DNA from: Gemmatimonadota bacterium
GTDB lineage: Bacteria; Gemmatimonadota; Gemmatimonadetes; Gemmatimonadales; Gemmatimonadaceae
DNA: 64,000 nt
Assembly: GCA_023249375.1 (NCBI GenBank)
Contig: JAHFCT010000001.1
Location: 24,012-88,011, forward strand
Reading direction: 5' to 3'
Each line of letters opens with the position of its first letter. Within the stretch, counting starts at the first letter, position 1. This document shows positions 17,589-27,500 of the stretch, in pieces. Below the pieces are notes generated by a model. It worked only from the letters and a program-made list of their open reading frames with translations. It did not search any database and was not told where the DNA came from. The position numbers were made by a program, and so were the translations under genes.

Positions 17589-17603
17589 TGAACGGCCCCC
17601 CTT

Positions 17604-18260
17604 ATGACCACGCACGTCCCGGCGCACGATCCGCGCTGGCGCCGCCTCCCCGGAGAGCGCCCCCACCAGCTCATCGACGCCGCGCTCGATGTCTTTTCCG
17701 AGCACGGATTCAATGCGGCGAAGCTCGACGACATCGCGCACCGCGCCGGCGTGTCCAAGGGCACCATCTATTTGTACTTCGCCAGCAAGGAAGAGCTGTT
17801 CAAGGCGGTCGTCAACGACGTCATCGCCGCGCAGCTCTGGACGTCGCGCGACGGCAATGCGCCCACGTCGGCCGCGGAGTCGCTGGAGCGCGCCCTGCGC
17901 GCCCACTGGACATTTACCACGAATGCCAAGTTCGACGGCTGGTTTCGGATCCTCGTCGCCGAGCTTCCCAAGCACCCCGAACTCCTCGCCTTCTACAATC
18001 GCGAGGTGATTGACCGCGCCTGGTCGCTGCTCGAGCAGATCATCGCGCAGGGCGTCGCGTCCGGCGAGTTCCGGCCCATCGAGCCGCGTCTCGCCGTCGG
18101 CTTCACCAATGCGCTCGTCGTCATGCACCGGCACTGGGTGAGCAACTGCTCCATCCGTCCGGAGTACCAGCAACGCGACCGCCAGCAGCTCATCGACGGC
18201 ATCGTCGATTTCGCGCTCGCCGCGCTGCGCAATCCCGCCTCCACCCGACCCGCCGAATGA
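17604..18260 (+). CDS. TetR/AcrR-family transcriptional repressor of the efflux operon
   Basis: A 218-aa regulator. The N-terminal helix-turn-helix reads KLDDIAHRAGVSKGTIYLYF at about residues 33-52, preceded by LIDAALDVFSEHGF, the standard TetR signature. The C-terminal helical domain would bind the inducer. It is the first gene of a four-gene operon; its stop overlaps the TolC-like start (ATGA), and two palindromic operators lie upstream. Autorepression relieved by an exported toxic compound is the expected logic by analogy with EmrR/AcrR systems. The inducer is unknown. Confidence 0.93.
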   Translation: MTTHVPAHDPRWRRLPGERPHQLIDAALDVFSEHGFNAAKLDDIAHRAGVSKGTIYLYFASKEELFKAVVNDVIAAQLWTSRDGNAPTSAAESLERALRAHWTFTTNAKFDGWFRILVAELPKHPELLAFYNREVIDRAWSLLEQIIAQGVASGEFRPIEPRLAVGFTNALVVMHRHWVSNCSIRPEYQQRDRQQLIDGIVDFALAALRNPASTRPAE

Positions 18261-19594
18261 ACTCGATGCGCACCCTTTGTCGCGCCGCGCTGATCGTCCT
18301 CCCGGGCGCGCTCGCCGCACAGACTCCGGTCACACTCACGCTGGGCGGCGCCGCTCGACTTGCCGCCGCGCAGAGCGGCCCCACCGCCATTGCCCGTACG
18401 CGCATTGAACAAGCCGATGCCCGCGTGCGTCAGGCGCGATCGCTGCTTTTCCCCACCATCTCCGCTTCCGCCGGCGAGAACGAACGCAACCAGAACACCG
18501 CAACCTTCGGATTCGCCTTCCGCGACGCAGCCGGCAAGCCGGTGTTCGACCCGAACGGCCAGATCCTTCCCGCCGTGAAGGTGCTCGATCTGCGCGGCCG
18601 GGCGCAGGCCAACCTCGTCGACCTCTCGGTCGCCGCCAAGCTGGGCACCGTACGCCAGCAGGTGCGCGTGGCGGAGGCCGACGCGGCGGGCGCCGCCGAT
18701 CAGGCCGCGTCACAGGCCGCCACCGCCTACGTGCGCGCCGTGCGCGCCGACGCCGCACTCGGCGCGCGCATCGCCGACTCGACGCTCGCCGCGGAACTGC
18801 TGGCGATTGCCAATGATCAGCTGAAGGCCGGCGTCGGCGTCGCGCTCGACGTCACGCGCGCGCGCAGCCAACTGGCCGCCTCGCGCGCGCAGTTGATTTC
18901 GGCGCGCGCCGAACGCGACCGCGCGCGGCTCGACTTGCGCCGCATTACGAGCCTCGACCCCTCGGCGGATCTCGTGCTCTCCGATTCACTGATGCTGCTG
19001 CCAGTGAGCGGCGGGCTGCCGACCGCCGATGACGCGACACGCGTGGCGCTCTCGCGCCGCGCCGATCTCCGCACCGTGGCCGCGCAGAAGATTGCCGCGG
19101 AACAAACCGTCGCCGCCACGCGCATGGAGCGGTTGCCGACGCTGGGCATCTTCGGCGATCAGGGCGCCATTGGCAACTCGAGCGCGCACCTGCTCAACAC
19201 ATACACCTGGGGCCTGCAGCTGTCGGTCCCGATCTTCGACGGTTTCCGCCGTGAGGCGCGCGTGCAGGAGCAGCGCGCTCAGGTGCACGAAACGGATGCG
19301 CGCCGTCGAGACCTTGAGGCACAGACCGCCATCGAGGTTCGCGCAGCGCTTCTCGATCTTGCATCCGCGCGCGAACTGCTCGCCGCCGCCGACGAGCGGT
19401 TGATGTTGGCACAGCAGGAACTCGAACAGGCACGTCAGCGGTTCACCGCGGGCGTGAGCGGCAATGCCGATGTCATCACCGCATCGCTTGGCATCAATGC
19501 GGCGCGCACGCAGGTGGTCGACGCGCGCGCCGCGTACCAGACGGCGCGCGTTACGCTGGCGCGTGCGCAGGGCACCGTGACCGACCTGCCGTAA
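18257..19594 (+). CDS. TolC-family outer-membrane efflux protein
   Basis: A 445-aa outer-membrane channel component. After a signal peptide (CRAALIVLPGALAAQ, cleavage near residue 22) it shows the duplicated helical OEP pattern: VRQARSLLFPTISASA near residue 55, and GLQLSVPIFDGFRREARVQE followed by a long coiled coil. The end lacks an extended C-terminal tail. It overlaps the regulator by 4 bases and precedes the membrane fusion and MFS genes, so it should complete a TolC-EmrA-EmrB type exporter. Confidence 0.92.
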   Translation: MNSMRTLCRAALIVLPGALAAQTPVTLTLGGAARLAAAQSGPTAIARTRIEQADARVRQARSLLFPTISASAGENERNQNTATFGFAFRDAAGKPVFDPNGQILPAVKVLDLRGRAQANLVDLSVAAKLGTVRQQVRVAEADAAGAADQAASQAATAYVRAVRADAALGARIADSTLAAELLAIANDQLKAGVGVALDVTRARSQLAASRAQLISARAERDRARLDLRRITSLDPSADLVLSDSLMLLPVSGGLPTADDATRVALSRRADLRTVAAQKIAAEQTVAATRMERLPTLGIFGDQGAIGNSSAHLLNTYTWGLQLSVPIFDGFRREARVQEQRAQVHETDARRRDLEAQTAIEVRAALLDLASARELLAAADERLMLAQQELEQARQRFTAGVSGNADVITASLGINAARTQVVDARAAYQTARVTLARAQGTVTDLP

Positions 19595-19658
19595 TCGTCA
19601 ATCTGCATCGAATTCGCCATCCGTTATTCCCATCCGACAGCCGAAATCCGGAATCGAA

Positions 19659-20693
19659 ATGAAGAAGCCCCTTATCCCCATCGTCGTCGTCGCCGCCGTG
19701 GTTGCTCTTTTCTGGGTGGCCAAGACGACGCTTTACAACCGCGTGCACGAGAGCACGGACAACGCGCAGGTGGACGGCTCGATCGTCCCCGTCCTCGCCA
19801 AGGTTGGCGGCTTCGTGTCGCAGCTCGCCGTGGTCGAGAACCAGCCCGTCAAGGAAGGTGACGTGCTCGTTCGCATCGACACGTCGGAGTACGTCGTGCG
19901 CGTCGCGCAGGCGCAGGCCGAGTACGACGCCGCGGCTTCGGTGGCGGGCGGACGCGGCATGAGCGGTCAGGCGGAAGCGCAGATGCACGGCGCGGAAAGC
20001 CAGCGGCAGGTGGTTGGCGCGCAGATTGACGCCGCCAAGGCGCAGGTGGCCAAGGCGTCGGCCGATCTCGCGCGCGCCAAGGAGCTCGTCGCCAAGCAGA
20101 TTGTCAGCCGGCAAGCGCTCGATGCCGCGCAGTCGTCGTTTGATCAGGCGACGGCGAGCGAGCTGGCAGTCGAACGTCAGGCGCGTGCCGCCGATGCGCA
20201 GCTTAGTGGAGCGCAGGCCGGTGCACGCCTTGCGCAGGCGCGGCTGGCCGCGGCGCGCGCCGCGCTCGACAACGCCAAGCTCCAGCTCGCGTACACGAGG
20301 GTGCCGGCGCCGTTGACCGGCGTCGTGTCACGCAAGCAGGTCGAGGTCGGACAGCTGGTCTCGCCGGGGCAGCCGCTGTTGACCATCGTGGACGGCGTGC
20401 ATCCGTGGATCACGGCGAACTTCAAGGAAACGCAGCTCGCTGACGTGCGCGTCGGCCAGTCCGTGAGCCTCGACGTGGATTCGTATCCCGGCTGCGACGC
20501 AGAAGGAAAAGTGGAGAGCCTCGGCGCGGCGACAGGGGCGCGCTTTGCGCTGCTGCCGCCCGACAACGCGACGGGCAACTTCACCAAGGTCGTGCAGCGC
20601 GTCCCGGTACGCATCGCGCTCACCAAGGGCTGCGGCGAGTCGCGGCCCCTGATGCCGGGGATGAGCGTGCTGGCGCACGTGAAGATCAAGTAG
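19659..20693 (+). CDS. HlyD/EmrA-type membrane fusion protein
   Basis: A 344-aa periplasmic adaptor with one N-terminal TM anchor (about residues 4-22), then the EmrA-typical ESTDNAQVDGSIVPV near residue 35. A biotinyl/lipoyl-like hairpin is split by a coiled coil (residues about 85-205), and the beta-barrel segment VPAPLTGVVSRKQVEVGQLV follows. It links the inner-membrane MFS pump to the TolC channel. The 12-mer AAATCCGGAATC sits immediately before the ATG, which has no clear Shine-Dalgarno sequence. Confidence 0.92.
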   Translation: MKKPLIPIVVVAAVVALFWVAKTTLYNRVHESTDNAQVDGSIVPVLAKVGGFVSQLAVVENQPVKEGDVLVRIDTSEYVVRVAQAQAEYDAAASVAGGRGMSGQAEAQMHGAESQRQVVGAQIDAAKAQVAKASADLARAKELVAKQIVSRQALDAAQSSFDQATASELAVERQARAADAQLSGAQAGARLAQARLAAARAALDNAKLQLAYTRVPAPLTGVVSRKQVEVGQLVSPGQPLLTIVDGVHPWITANFKETQLADVRVGQSVSLDVDSYPGCDAEGKVESLGAATGARFALLPPDNATGNFTKVVQRVPVRIALTKGCGESRPLMPGMSVLAHVKIK

Positions 20694-20737
20694 CGGCCTG
20701 CCGTCCACCGTCTTCTCCTTCCGCCAGCCCCTCGCGC

Positions 20738-22303
20738 ATGTCCGCCTCGACCGACGACAAGTACAAACACAAATACCTCATCGCCATCGCCGTCACGATG
20801 GCGGCGATGCTCGAGCTCATCGATACGTCGATCGTGAACGTCGCCATCCCGCACATGATGGGGAACCTCGGCGCGACGCTCGACGAGATTTCGTGGGTGA
20901 GCGTTGGCTACATCATTGCCAACGTCATCGTCATCCCGATGTCGAGCTGGCTGTCGGCGTATTTCGGGCGGCGGCGCTATCTCACGGCCTCCATCCTGCT
21001 TTTCGTCGCGGCGTCGTTCTTCTGCGGCGCGTCCACCACGCTGCTGCAGCTTGTGGTTTGGCGCGTCATCCAGGGCATCGGCGGCGGCGCGCTGCTGTCC
21101 ACGGCGCAATCCACGCTGTGGGAGGCGTTCCCTCCCTCTGAAGTCGGCATTGGGCAGGCGATGTTCGGCGTCGGCGTGATGGTGGGCCCGACGCTCGGGC
21201 CCACGCTCGGCGGCTTCATCGTCGACAACTGGAACTGGCCCTGGATCTTCTACATCAACTTGCCGCTCGGCCTCGCGGCCGCGGCGCTCGTGTGGACGTA
21301 TGTCACCGACTCGGAGCATCAGGAGCGCGCCGAGAAAGTCGACTGGCTCGGCATCAGTCTGCTGACGGTGGCGGTGGGTTCACTGCAGTGGATGCTCGAG
21401 CGCGGCGAGCGCTACGACTGGTTCGACTCCCAGTTCGTCATCACGCTGGGCGTGGTCTCGGCCGTGTCGTTCATTTGGCTCGTTTGGCACGAGCTGCGCA
21501 CGGACGAGCCGGTCATTGATTTTCATCTATTGAAGAACCGGCAGCTCGCCACCGGCGTCCTGATGGGGGCCGTGCTCGGCTTTGCCCTCTTCGGATCGGT
21601 CTTCGTGCTGCCGGTCTTCCTGCAGGCGCTGCACGGCTTCACCGCGAACCAGACCGGCATGGTCATCTTGCCGGGCGCCATTGCGTCAGCCGTGACGATG
21701 GCGGTGATGGGGCGCCGCTTGCGCATGGTGCCGGACGGCCGCCCCGTGATCCTGCTTGGTGCGTCGCTGTTCTTCGTGTGCATGTACATGCTGGCGGCGC
21801 TCACGTTTGACAGCGGCAAGGGGGACCTGTTCTGGCCGCTCATCATCCGCGGCGTGGCGCTGGGCATGATGTTCATTCCGCTGAACGCGATTGCGCTGGC
21901 CGAGCTTGCGCCGCGCGACATGGCGGCGGGCACCGGTCTGTTCAACCTCATGCGCCAGCTCGGCGGCTCCATCGGCATTGCCGTGATGGCCACGCTGCTC
22001 AGCCACCTGACCAAGGCCAAGAAAGCGGTGTTGGCCGATCACATGGTGGCGACGGCGCCCGACGTCCAGGCGCGCCTTGAGGGACTGACGCACGCCTTGA
22101 TGGCCAAAGGCACCAGCCTGAGCGTCGCGCATCAGCAGGCGCTGATGATCATGGATCGCATGGTTGGTGCGCAGGCGAGCGTCCTCGCCTTCTCGCGCAT
22201 CTACTGGATTAGCGGCCTGGTGCTCCTTGGCTCCATGCCATTGATGATCTTCTGGCATAACGGCCGGCCGCGCGGCATGGTAGTGAGAGACGGCGGTCAC
22301 TAG
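20738..22303 (+). CDS. DHA2-family MFS drug transporter (EmrB/QacA type)
   Basis: A 521-aa proton-driven exporter with about 14 TM segments. It has the DHA2 features LELIDTSIVNVAIPHMMGNL in TM1, the motif-A-like loop SAYFGRRRYL, and motif C in TM5 as GVMVGPTLGPTLGG. It is the pump of the operon and would work with the EmrA-like adaptor and TolC-like channel to export amphipathic toxins across both membranes. Substrate unknown. The ATG is 44 bases after the adaptor's stop. Confidence 0.94.
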   Translation: MSASTDDKYKHKYLIAIAVTMAAMLELIDTSIVNVAIPHMMGNLGATLDEISWVSVGYIIANVIVIPMSSWLSAYFGRRRYLTASILLFVAASFFCGASTTLLQLVVWRVIQGIGGGALLSTAQSTLWEAFPPSEVGIGQAMFGVGVMVGPTLGPTLGGFIVDNWNWPWIFYINLPLGLAAAALVWTYVTDSEHQERAEKVDWLGISLLTVAVGSLQWMLERGERYDWFDSQFVITLGVVSAVSFIWLVWHELRTDEPVIDFHLLKNRQLATGVLMGAVLGFALFGSVFVLPVFLQALHGFTANQTGMVILPGAIASAVTMAVMGRRLRMVPDGRPVILLGASLFFVCMYMLAALTFDSGKGDLFWPLIIRGVALGMMFIPLNAIALAELAPRDMAAGTGLFNLMRQLGGSIGIAVMATLLSHLTKAKKAVLADHMVATAPDVQARLEGLTHALMAKGTSLSVAHQQALMIMDRMVGAQASVLAFSRIYWISGLVLLGSMPLMIFWHNGRPRGMVVRDGGH

Positions 22304-22397
22304 CTGGACGCCAGCACGGCGCCTCTCTCGCGCGTTCATATTAAGACGGGCATTCTCAATCCGTCCCACTCATTCGCACTTCATTACGGAGGCGTCC

Positions 22398-23012
22398 ATG
22401 CGCCTGCGCGTCTCGTTGATGGTTCTTGCCTTCGCCGCGATTCCCTCGGTCGCCGCCGCGCAACGCGGCGGTGCCGGCCGCGGCGCCCAGATTCCGCATG
22501 CCTCGGAACTCGAGGACCACAGCCCCGTGGGCGTGGTGCTCGACAAACGGAAGAAACTCTCCCTCTCGGACAGTCAGCTGACGGCGTTGAAGGGTATCGC
22601 CAAGGCGCTGCACGAAAAGGACGCTGACGCCTACAAGATGTGGGACTCCCTGCGCCTCGCGATGAACTCGGCGGGTGGCAGTCAGCTCGCCACCGGCGCG
22701 CCACGCGGCCGTTCCGCGCGCACTGGTCCGATCAGCGGCCGCAGCGGTGGCGGCAGCAGTGACGCCGGCGTCGCGCTGTCTGGCGGCGGAGCCAGCGACG
22801 CCAAGATGGTTGAAGCACGCAGCATGATGCAGGCGCTCGTTGGTCCGCTGCAGGACAATGACGAGTGGTCGCGCCAAGAAGTGCTCAGGCTGCTCACTGA
22901 CGAGCAAAAGGCCAAAGCCGAGCAACTCTGGAAGGATGATGCCGACGACTTCAAGAACGGCATCGCGCGCCCGCGCGGCGGGCCGGGCGGCGAACGGCCC
23001 CCGGGAGTCTGA
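22398..23012 (+). CDS. Secreted Spy/LTxxQ-like periplasmic protein
   Basis: A 204-aa exported protein with a signal peptide (MRLRVSLMVLAFAAIPSVAAA). The mature part has two helical segments with Spy/CpxP-like spacing, LSLSDSQLTALKGIAKAL near residue 54 and LLTDEQKAKAEQLW near 170, separated by a Gly/Ser-rich stretch (GRSGGGSSDAG). GGAGG lies upstream of the ATG. It lies just before an ECF sigma/anti-sigma/Spy-like cassette, so an envelope-stress role is likely by family and context. The exact function is not known. Confidence 0.78.
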   Translation: MRLRVSLMVLAFAAIPSVAAAQRGGAGRGAQIPHASELEDHSPVGVVLDKRKKLSLSDSQLTALKGIAKALHEKDADAYKMWDSLRLAMNSAGGSQLATGAPRGRSARTGPISGRSGGGSSDAGVALSGGGASDAKMVEARSMMQALVGPLQDNDEWSRQEVLRLLTDEQKAKAEQLWKDDADDFKNGIARPRGGPGGERPPGV

Positions 23013-23039
23013 GTGGCTCACGTCCGACACACCCCGCAG

Positions 23040-23066
23040 CCGGGCGCGCCTAACGGTCGCGCCCGG
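23040..23066 (+). terminator. GC-rich hairpin downstream of the Spy-like gene
   Basis: CCGGGCGCG and CGCGCCCGG pair perfectly around a 9-base loop, 28 bases after the stop at 23012. It is followed by TTGCGTGTTTG rather than a T run. It separates the Spy-like gene from the sigma factor at 23087. Confidence 0.5.
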
Positions 23067-23086
23067 TTGCGTGTTTGAATACTCGG

Positions 23087-23665
23087 ATGCGAGAGCCCAC
23101 CCGCGAGCCGGCAACCGACGCGACCGAAACGGCGTTGGTCGTGCGTGCACGTGGCGGCGACCCGGCGGCGTTTGACGCGCTGGTCCGTCGCCATCTCCCG
23201 GGCGCTCTCGTTGCCGCCGAGCGACTGTTGGGTGACCGGATGGAAGCGGAGGATCTCGTGCAGGATGCGTTTCTGCGCGCGCTCGACCGCCTGCCCATGC
23301 TAGATCCCAGCCGGCCGTTCGGGCCGTGGTTCTTCACGTTGCTGCGCAACCTGGGCATCAACCAGCTGCGTGCGCGGCGGGTGCGGCACACCGAGCCAGA
23401 GTCGCTCGACGCCGCCTCGCCGGACGCGCTGCCGGACGAAGCCCTGATCAATACCGAAGTGCGTGAACGATTTGATGCGGCCCTGGCGGCGCTCACGCCG
23501 CGGCAGCGCGAGATCGTGATGCTGTTCGAAGTGGAAGGCTGGAAGGGCGTCGAGATTGCCGAACATCTCGGCCTGACGCCGGAGAACGTGCGGTGGCACC
23601 TGCATCAGGCGAAGAAGAGCCTGCGCGTGTCGCTCGCACCGCTGCGGGATGAGGGAGGCACATGA
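23087..23665 (+). CDS. ECF-type RNA polymerase sigma factor (cassette 1)
   Basis: A 192-aa sigma-70-family factor. Region 2 reads FDALVRRHLPGALVAAERLL then MEAEDLVQDAFLRALDRLP. Region 4 has TPRQREIVMLFEVEGWKGVE and the helix-turn-helix EIAEHLGLTPENVRWHLHQA. No region 3 is present, as expected for ECF factors. ATG at 23087 is preferred over an in-frame TTG at 23075. The stop overlaps the next gene (ATGA), so factor and regulator are translationally coupled. Confidence 0.93.
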   Translation: MREPTREPATDATETALVVRARGGDPAAFDALVRRHLPGALVAAERLLGDRMEAEDLVQDAFLRALDRLPMLDPSRPFGPWFFTLLRNLGINQLRARRVRHTEPESLDAASPDALPDEALINTEVRERFDAALAALTPRQREIVMLFEVEGWKGVEIAEHLGLTPENVRWHLHQAKKSLRVSLAPLRDEGGT

Positions 23666-24057
23666 CCAACGATCCGTTTGACCCAACCGACCGACTTTTC
23701 GGCGACGATCCTGAACGCGATGCGGCGCTTGGCGCACTGCTGCGCGAGCATCGGCTGCACGAACGCATCATCGTGGCCGCCCGCCGGCAGCGGATGCGGC
23801 GCGTGGAAACGCCGTGGTACGGCTGGGTGGCTCGCTACGGGCGTGCCGCCGTGCCCATCGGTATCGCCGCAGCGCTGATTGCGGCGGTGATCCTCAACCG
23901 CTCGGTACGCACCGACGCCGAGTATGCGGCGCAGTCCGCGTCGGCTTCGTCCGACCTGCGCGGCGCCGTGGCTGGTGGATCGCGTGCCGCGGTCACGGAC
24001 GCGGTGGTTGGCCCCGACTCCACGGAGTTCCTCATCGCCATGGCCGTAGAACGATGA
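23662..24057 (+). CDS. Putative one-TM anti-sigma factor (cassette 1)
   Basis: A 131-aa protein with a cytoplasmic N-terminal helical part of about 60 residues (ALGALLREHRLHERIIVAARR), one TM helix (AVPIGIAAALIAAVI, about 62-79) and a short periplasmic tail. There is no zinc anti-sigma HxxxCxxC motif, so it is not the RsrA class. Its place after the ECF gene with a 4-base overlap, and before a Spy-like gene, fits a CnrY-type or similar membrane anti-sigma factor. Function is inferred from context and topology. Confidence 0.72.
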   Translation: MTNDPFDPTDRLFGDDPERDAALGALLREHRLHERIIVAARRQRMRRVETPWYGWVARYGRAAVPIGIAAALIAAVILNRSVRTDAEYAAQSASASSDLRGAVAGGSRAAVTDAVVGPDSTEFLIAMAVER

Positions 24058-24569
24058 CCGACAACACCTCAATCGATTCCGCCGACGACATCGCGGCCGC
24101 TCCGCCCGTGCGTTCCACGCGGCTGCTGGCGGTTGGCGTCCTGCTCGTCGTGGCGCTCGCCGGCCTCATCGGCGGCGTGACGCTTGAGCGCACGGTGCTG
24201 CGACCGCACGGCTGGATGCCTCGCGTCGGCATGCCGCGCGCCGGCGATCGCCGCCCCGGGCCGCGTCGTCCGAGCGCAATGCTCGGCGCCGAACTCAAGC
24301 TGACGGAAGACCAGGCCGTGCGCATCGACACGCTCATCGAGCACCAGATGCGCGGCTTCCGTGACATCCGCCAGTCGACGCAGCCGGCCATCGATTCGCT
24401 GATGGCGCAGACCCGACGCTCGATTGACAGCATCCTGACGCCGATGCAGCGCGCCATGCTCGACTCGGCGCGCACCAAGCGCGAGGCCGAGTTCAAGAAG
24501 CGCTTCCCCAATGGCGGACCGGCGCGCGGTCCCGGCGACTGGGGCCGCCCCCCGATGCCCCGACCCTGA
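24054..24569 (+). CDS. Membrane-anchored Spy/CnrX-like periplasmic protein (cassette 1)
   Basis: A 171-aa protein starting at the ATGA overlap with the anti-sigma gene. One TM helix (LLAVGVLLVVALAGLIGGV, about 24-42) is followed by a periplasmic helical domain with ELKLTEDQAVRIDTLIEHQM and DSILTPMQRAMLDSARTKRE, the LTxxQ pattern of Spy, CpxP and CnrX. The tail is Pro/Gly/Arg-rich. Only two His residues appear in the periplasmic part (RPHGW, IEHQM), so CnrX-like metal binding is not evident. It should act as a periplasmic sensor for the sigma/anti-sigma pair. Confidence 0.75.
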   Translation: MTDNTSIDSADDIAAAPPVRSTRLLAVGVLLVVALAGLIGGVTLERTVLRPHGWMPRVGMPRAGDRRPGPRRPSAMLGAELKLTEDQAVRIDTLIEHQMRGFRDIRQSTQPAIDSLMAQTRRSIDSILTPMQRAMLDSARTKREAEFKKRFPNGGPARGPGDWGRPPMPRP

Positions 24570-24586
24570 TTGCAACGGCTCCCCCC

Positions 24587-27500
24587 ATGCGACTTCGACT
24601 CTCTCTCGCCAGCGTGCTTCTGCTTCTGGCGCCACGGTTCGCCGCGGCGCAGGTAGGCAGCACCACCGACATCATCACCGGCACCATCCGCAACGCCGAG
24701 AACCGCCCGGTTCCCAGTGCGCGCGTTGAGGTGATGTCCATCGAACTCGGCACCACGCGCGTCCGCACGACGAACGAAAAGGGGCAGTACACGCTGCTCT
24801 TCCCCGACGGCGGCGGACAGTATCGCGTGACGGCCCGGGCCATCGGCCTGCAGCCGGCGTCGGTGACGCTCAGCCGGCTCTCGGACGAAGACCGGCTCGT
24901 TGCCGACTTCCGTCTGTCACCAACGATTGCAAGCCTCGGCGCCGTGGTCGTGAGTTCCAAGCAGACGCCGCGCTCAAACGACAATCAGCCGACCCCCGGC
25001 AGCACCGAACGGTCGCTCTCGGGCGAGCAGTTGATGCGCCTGCCTGTCGACGCGTCCGATCCCAATGCGATCGCTGCGCTCTCGGCGGGCGTGGTGGGCA
25101 TCGCGGGCACGGATACGTCGTCGGCCGGGTTTTCGGTGGCCGGGCAGCGCGCCGATCAGAACCTCGTGACGCTCGATGGCCTGTCGTTCGGCGGCAGCGT
25201 GCCGGCCGAAGCGGTGCGCAACACGCGCGTGATTACGAGCACGTACGACATCGCCCGCGGGCAGTTCACCGGCGGACAGGTTGCCTCAACGACGAAGGGT
25301 GGCACCAACGACTTGTCCGGATCGTTTGGATACGCGTTGCGCGACCCCAATCTCGAGTTCGCCACCGGTGACAACACCGGCACGACGACCTTCAGCGGCG
25401 CCTACACGCAGCATCAGCTCAGCGGCGGCGTCGGCGGCCCAATCGTCAAGGACAAGACGTTCTGGTTTGGAAGTTTTCAGGTGCGGCGACGGATGGATGC
25501 CCTGCAGTCGCTGCTCGGCGCGGGCGCGCAGACGCTCGAGGCGCTGAACGTCCAGCCGGATTCCGCGGCACGCTTTCTGTCGCTCCTCCAGCGCTACGGG
25601 CTGCCGCTCCGAAACTCGCTGGTGCCCGACGACCGCACCACCGATGACGTGACCGGCATCGCCCGGCTTGATCAACAGATCACGGAGGGCCACTCGCTCT
25701 CGCTGCGAGGGAACGTCTCGGGAAGCCTCCTCGACGGTTTCCGGAGTTCGGCGCAGAGTGTGCCAACGCACGCCGGCGAGCAGAAGGGGGCGAGTGTCGG
25801 CGGGCAGTTGTCGCTGTCGTCCGTGATGGGCCAGTTCCTCAACGAACTCAAGGGGACGTATTCGTTGACCACACGCGGCGCCAACCCGTACCTACGGCTG
25901 CCGGAAGCGCGCGTCCTCGTCGGCAGCACGTTGTCGAGTGGGCAAGTGGCTCTCACCGGCCTCGATTTCGGCGGCAACGGCGCACTTCCCAATGACAACG
26001 CAACCACCGCGCTCGAAGCCACCGACGAGCTGTCTTGGCTTTCCGGCGGCGGCAAGCATCGATGGAAGCTGGGCGGGTTGATCAACCGTTCCGGTTTCCG
26101 CACCACCGCGGGTTCCAACCGCTCGGGAAACTTTCAGTTCCAGTCGCTCGCCGACCTCGACGCGAACCGTCCAAGCCAGTTCACGCGTTCCTTCGCGCCG
26201 GCACAGCGCGAGGGCGGCGCCATGACGGCGGCGTTGTACCTCGGCGATATCTGGCGCCCGAATCGCGCCTTCCAGCTCACGTACGGCGCGCGCGCCGAGG
26301 GCAGCGGCATTGATGGTCAGCCCGCCTATAATCCGGACATCGACGCCAAGTTCGGCCTGCACACGGACCGCATTCCATCGGACATGCGCGTCAGTCCGCG
26401 CGTTGGCTTCACGCTCACGCTCGGATTGCCGCCGGACACCGGCCGTCGCGCCAACCGTCCCGGCCAGGGCGGCGCTGGTGAAGGTCGCGGTGGTGGTGGT
26501 GGTGGTGGTGAGGGACGCGGCGGGTTTGGCGGCGGCGCCCCCGGCGGCGGCTTTGGCGGCGCCGGCGGACTCATGCAGATGCTCGGGGGACAGAATCAGC
26601 AGCAGCCGCAGATCCCACAGCCATGGATCATCCGCGGCGGAGTCGGAGAGTTCCGCGGCCGCGCGCCGACGCAGCTATTCTCGTCGGCCATCGACGCCAC
26701 GGGCCTCCCGGGCGGAGAGACGCAACTCGTCTGCGTCGGGGATGCGGTGCCGACGCCGGACTGGGCATCGTATCTGCGCGATTTCTCGACGATTCCGGCC
26801 CTCTGCGCCGACGGGTCGGGTCTGTCTGTTCCGCTCAGTCGCACACGACCCAATGTCACCGCGTTCGCGTCCAACTTTTCGACGCCGCGGTCCATCAAGG
26901 GATCGCTCGGCGTCTCCAAGCGATTTCTCACGCGCTACAACGCGAGCGTCGACGCATCGTACTCGCTGGGGACCAGCCTGTACGGCGTCACCGACCGCAA
27001 CTTGACCGAGACGCCGCAGTTCTACCTCGCGGCTGAAGGCAACCGGCCCGTGTACGTGCCCGCAATGACGATCTTCCCCTCCACCGGCGCGACGACGCTG
27101 ACCGCTTCGCGGCTGCACCCCGAGTACGGCTACGTCTTCGAGGTCTCGTCACCGCTGCAGTCGCGGACCACGCAGGTGATTGCGACCGTCGGCGGCAACT
27201 CGCTACGGCAGCTGATCTGGAGCCTGTCATACACCTTCACGCGCTCCACTGACCAATCGTCCTTCTCGGGCGGCAGTGCGGCTGGCGGGTTCTCGTCGCC
27301 GACGACGGCCGGCGATCCGAATGTCATCTCCGCCACCACGAGCGACCTTGAGCGGCGCCACGGCGTCAACGGCTCGCTGACGTGGCTGGCGCGGCCGTGG
27401 CTGGATGTCACCGGCATTCTCCGTGTGACATCGGGACAGCCGTACACGCCGCGCGTCGGCGGCGACATCAATGGCGACGGCTCGCGCAATGATCGCGCGT

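Noticed and set aside
26489..26509. The GGT repeat as a phase-variation switch
   Set aside because: The unit is three bases, so copy-number change keeps the reading frame and cannot switch the gene off.
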